From Acidobacteriaceae bacterium (GTDB taxonomy: Bacteria > Acidobacteriota > Terriglobia > Terriglobales > Acidobacteriaceae), in assembly GCA_003140655.1 (NCBI GenBank), contig PLKR01000339.1, positions 1 to 5,120 of the forward strand: 5,120 nt of DNA, given 5' to 3'. The position numbers were made by a program, and so were the translations under genes. Every line of letters starts with the position of its first letter. Position 1 is the stretch's first letter. Shown here piece after piece: positions 4,034 to 5,120 of the stretch. The notes below the pieces were generated by a model. That model did no database searches. It was not told the origin of the DNA and was given only the letters and a program-made list of their open reading frames with translations.

Positions 4034-5120
4034 ATGATTTCTGCTGCCAACAGCTATCCGCCCCGCCTGCTCCCCCTGCGCCTGCCGCGGGTCTGTGTCG
4101 TGGTCACTGCTCCAGACCCCGCTGAACTGGTCGAAAAAGCCGAGGCCCTGATTCGCGATAACTCCTTCCTGGAGTTCAGGTTGGACTACATTTCAAAGCC
4201 CGCTTTGGCGCTTCCCAAGGTCAAGCAGTTCCTCGAAACTCACCCCGGCACCGTGGTCATCGCCACTTGCCGCCGTGTCGCCAGTGGAGGCAAATTCCGC
4301 GGTTCCATCGCCTCTCAACTCGACATCCTCTCCAAAGCCTCGGCCCTCGGCTGCCAACTGGTTGATGTCGAACTCTCAACCGCACTAAAGTGTAAACCGG
4401 CGCAACTGCAGAAGCTCCGTGCTCGTTCAGCTCTGATTCTTTCCTTTCACGACTTCCGCGGAACCAAGAAGCTCGACGAAACTCTGGAGAGGATGCGCGC
4501 CTTCCCCGCCGACTTCTACAAAGTCGTCGGCACGGCCACCACTCTCTCCGACAATGTTTCCATGATCCAGTTTCTGGGCCGCGAAGCCGATAACCATTCT
4601 CTGGTCGGCCTGTGCATGGGCGAACAAGGCATCATCAGCCGCGTGCTCGGAGTCCGCGCCGGCAGCGTCTTCACCTTCGCCGCCGTCGGTCCCGGAGAAG
4701 AAACCGCTCCCGGCCAGGCCACCGCGCAGGAGCTGCGCAGCGTCTACCGCATCGAGCAGGTAGATGCCGCCACCCGCGTCTACGGCGTTGCCGGAGACCC
4801 CGTCACCCACTCGCTCTCGCCCGCCATCATGAATGCGGCCTTCCGCCGTGAGAACGTCAATGCCGTCTATCTGGCCTTGCATGCCAAGACCCTCAAAGAT
4901 CTGCTGAACTGCGTGCGCCAGATTCCCATCCACGGCCTGAGCATCACCATGCCGTACAAGGAAGCTATCCTTCCTTACCTCGACAACACCGACTCTCACA
5001 CCACAAAGATCGGAGCCTGCAACACCGTGGTCCGCGCCCAGGATGGCAAACTCTACGGCTTCAACACCGACACCTCCGGAGTAGTACGCCCGCTGGAACG
5101 CCGCCTGACCACCCTGCAAG
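4034..5120 (+). CDS. aroDE: Bifunctional 3-dehydroquinate dehydratase (type I) / shikimate dehydrogenase, 3' truncated by window edge
   Basis: Fused cytoplasmic enzyme for steps 3 and 4 of the shikimate pathway: dehydration of 3-dehydroquinate, then NADPH reduction of 3-dehydroshikimate. The frame is open from the ATG at 4034 to the window edge (362 codons, no stop). The AroD domain (about 19-240) shows EFRLD (47-51; substrate-binding E47 and R49), TCRR (78-81), catalytic H139 in SFHDF, the Schiff-base lysine K163 in ADFYKVVGTA, R203 in ISRVLG, and GSVFTFAAVGPGEETAPGQ (210-228). The AroE N-terminal domain starts near 249 with VYGVAGDPVTHSLSPAIMN (shikimate-binding S260 and S262), then SITMPYK with catalytic K309, GACNTV (328-332) and GFNTD with catalytic D346. 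The NADP-binding domain lies outside the window. In-frame TGA at 4025-4027 rules out an earlier start; there is no Shine-Dalgarno sequence. The same fusion is known in plants and some bacteria, including, as I recall, acidobacteria. It diverges from the exported-protein gene. Confidence 0.93.
   Translation, partial: MISAANSYPPRLLPLRLPRVCVVVTAPDPAELVEKAEALIRDNSFLEFRLDYISKPALALPKVKQFLETHPGTVVIATCRRVASGGKFRGSIASQLDILSKASALGCQLVDVELSTALKCKPAQLQKLRARSALILSFHDFRGTKKLDETLERMRAFPADFYKVVGTATTLSDNVSMIQFLGREADNHSLVGLCMGEQGIISRVLGVRAGSVFTFAAVGPGEETAPGQATAQELRSVYRIEQVDAATRVYGVAGDPVTHSLSPAIMNAAFRRENVNAVYLALHAKTLKDLLNCVRQIPIHGLSITMPYKEAILPYLDNTDSHTTKIGACNTVVRAQDGKLYGFNTDTSGVVRPLERRLTTLQ

Noticed and set aside
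4427..5119. 230-codon open frame on the minus strand opposite aroDE
   Set aside because: Its Gly/Ala/Val/Asp-rich composition is what the complement of a GC-rich gene gives. The plus strand carries a complete set of AroD and AroE catalytic motifs across the same bases.

Overview
The window is a compact, gene-dense bacterial chromosome segment with moderately high G+C and few gaps. A Gram-negative soil-type bacterium of the Acidobacteriota (Terriglobia/Koribacter-like) fits best. The reasons are a type I dehydroquinase fused to shikimate dehydrogenase, a small exported helix-hairpin-helix protein, a large exported protein of unknown function, and an intergenic CAGTGAT/CAGTGGC heptad repeat of the kind I associate with such genomes. 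This assignment is inference; there is no rRNA or other marker here.

Layout. Positions 1-793 (+) hold the C-terminal part of a glutamate dehydrogenase that begins upstream of the window. Eight bases later comes a 121-residue secreted helix-hairpin-helix protein (802-1167), apparently in the same transcript. A 132-base gap carries a possible promoter and a candidate leader peptide. It is followed by pgsA (GTG start at 1300), encoding phosphatidylglycerophosphate synthase, which overlaps the start of an AMMECR1-domain gene (1955-2647). A 171-base convergent gap (2648-2818) contains the heptad repeat element and a strong hairpin terminator that serves the minus-strand gene on the right. That gene (2819-3793, -) encodes a 324-residue exported protein with two copies of an internal module. 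A 240-base divergent gap (3794-4033) holds regulatory sequence for both flanking genes. From 4034 to the right edge runs an open frame without a stop: a bifunctional AroD-AroE protein for steps 3 and 4 of the shikimate pathway, cut off within the AroE domain.

How the genes relate. Most are unrelated housekeeping functions: nitrogen assimilation or catabolism (GDH), phospholipid synthesis (PgsA) and aromatic amino-acid synthesis (AroDE). Nothing resembles a defence system, mobile element or CRISPR array. The most interesting signals are regulatory. Three genes (pgsA, the AMMECR1 gene and aroDE) lack a usable Shine-Dalgarno sequence at their starts, and each has a different feature that may compensate: a leader ORF overlapping the start, an overlap with the upstream gene plus a GC hairpin, and a promoter placed so that the mRNA would be nearly leaderless. 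An FNR-like dyad and a perfect 11-bp direct repeat cover the aroDE promoter. The exported protein's internal duplication is clear at the protein level, but its function is unknown.
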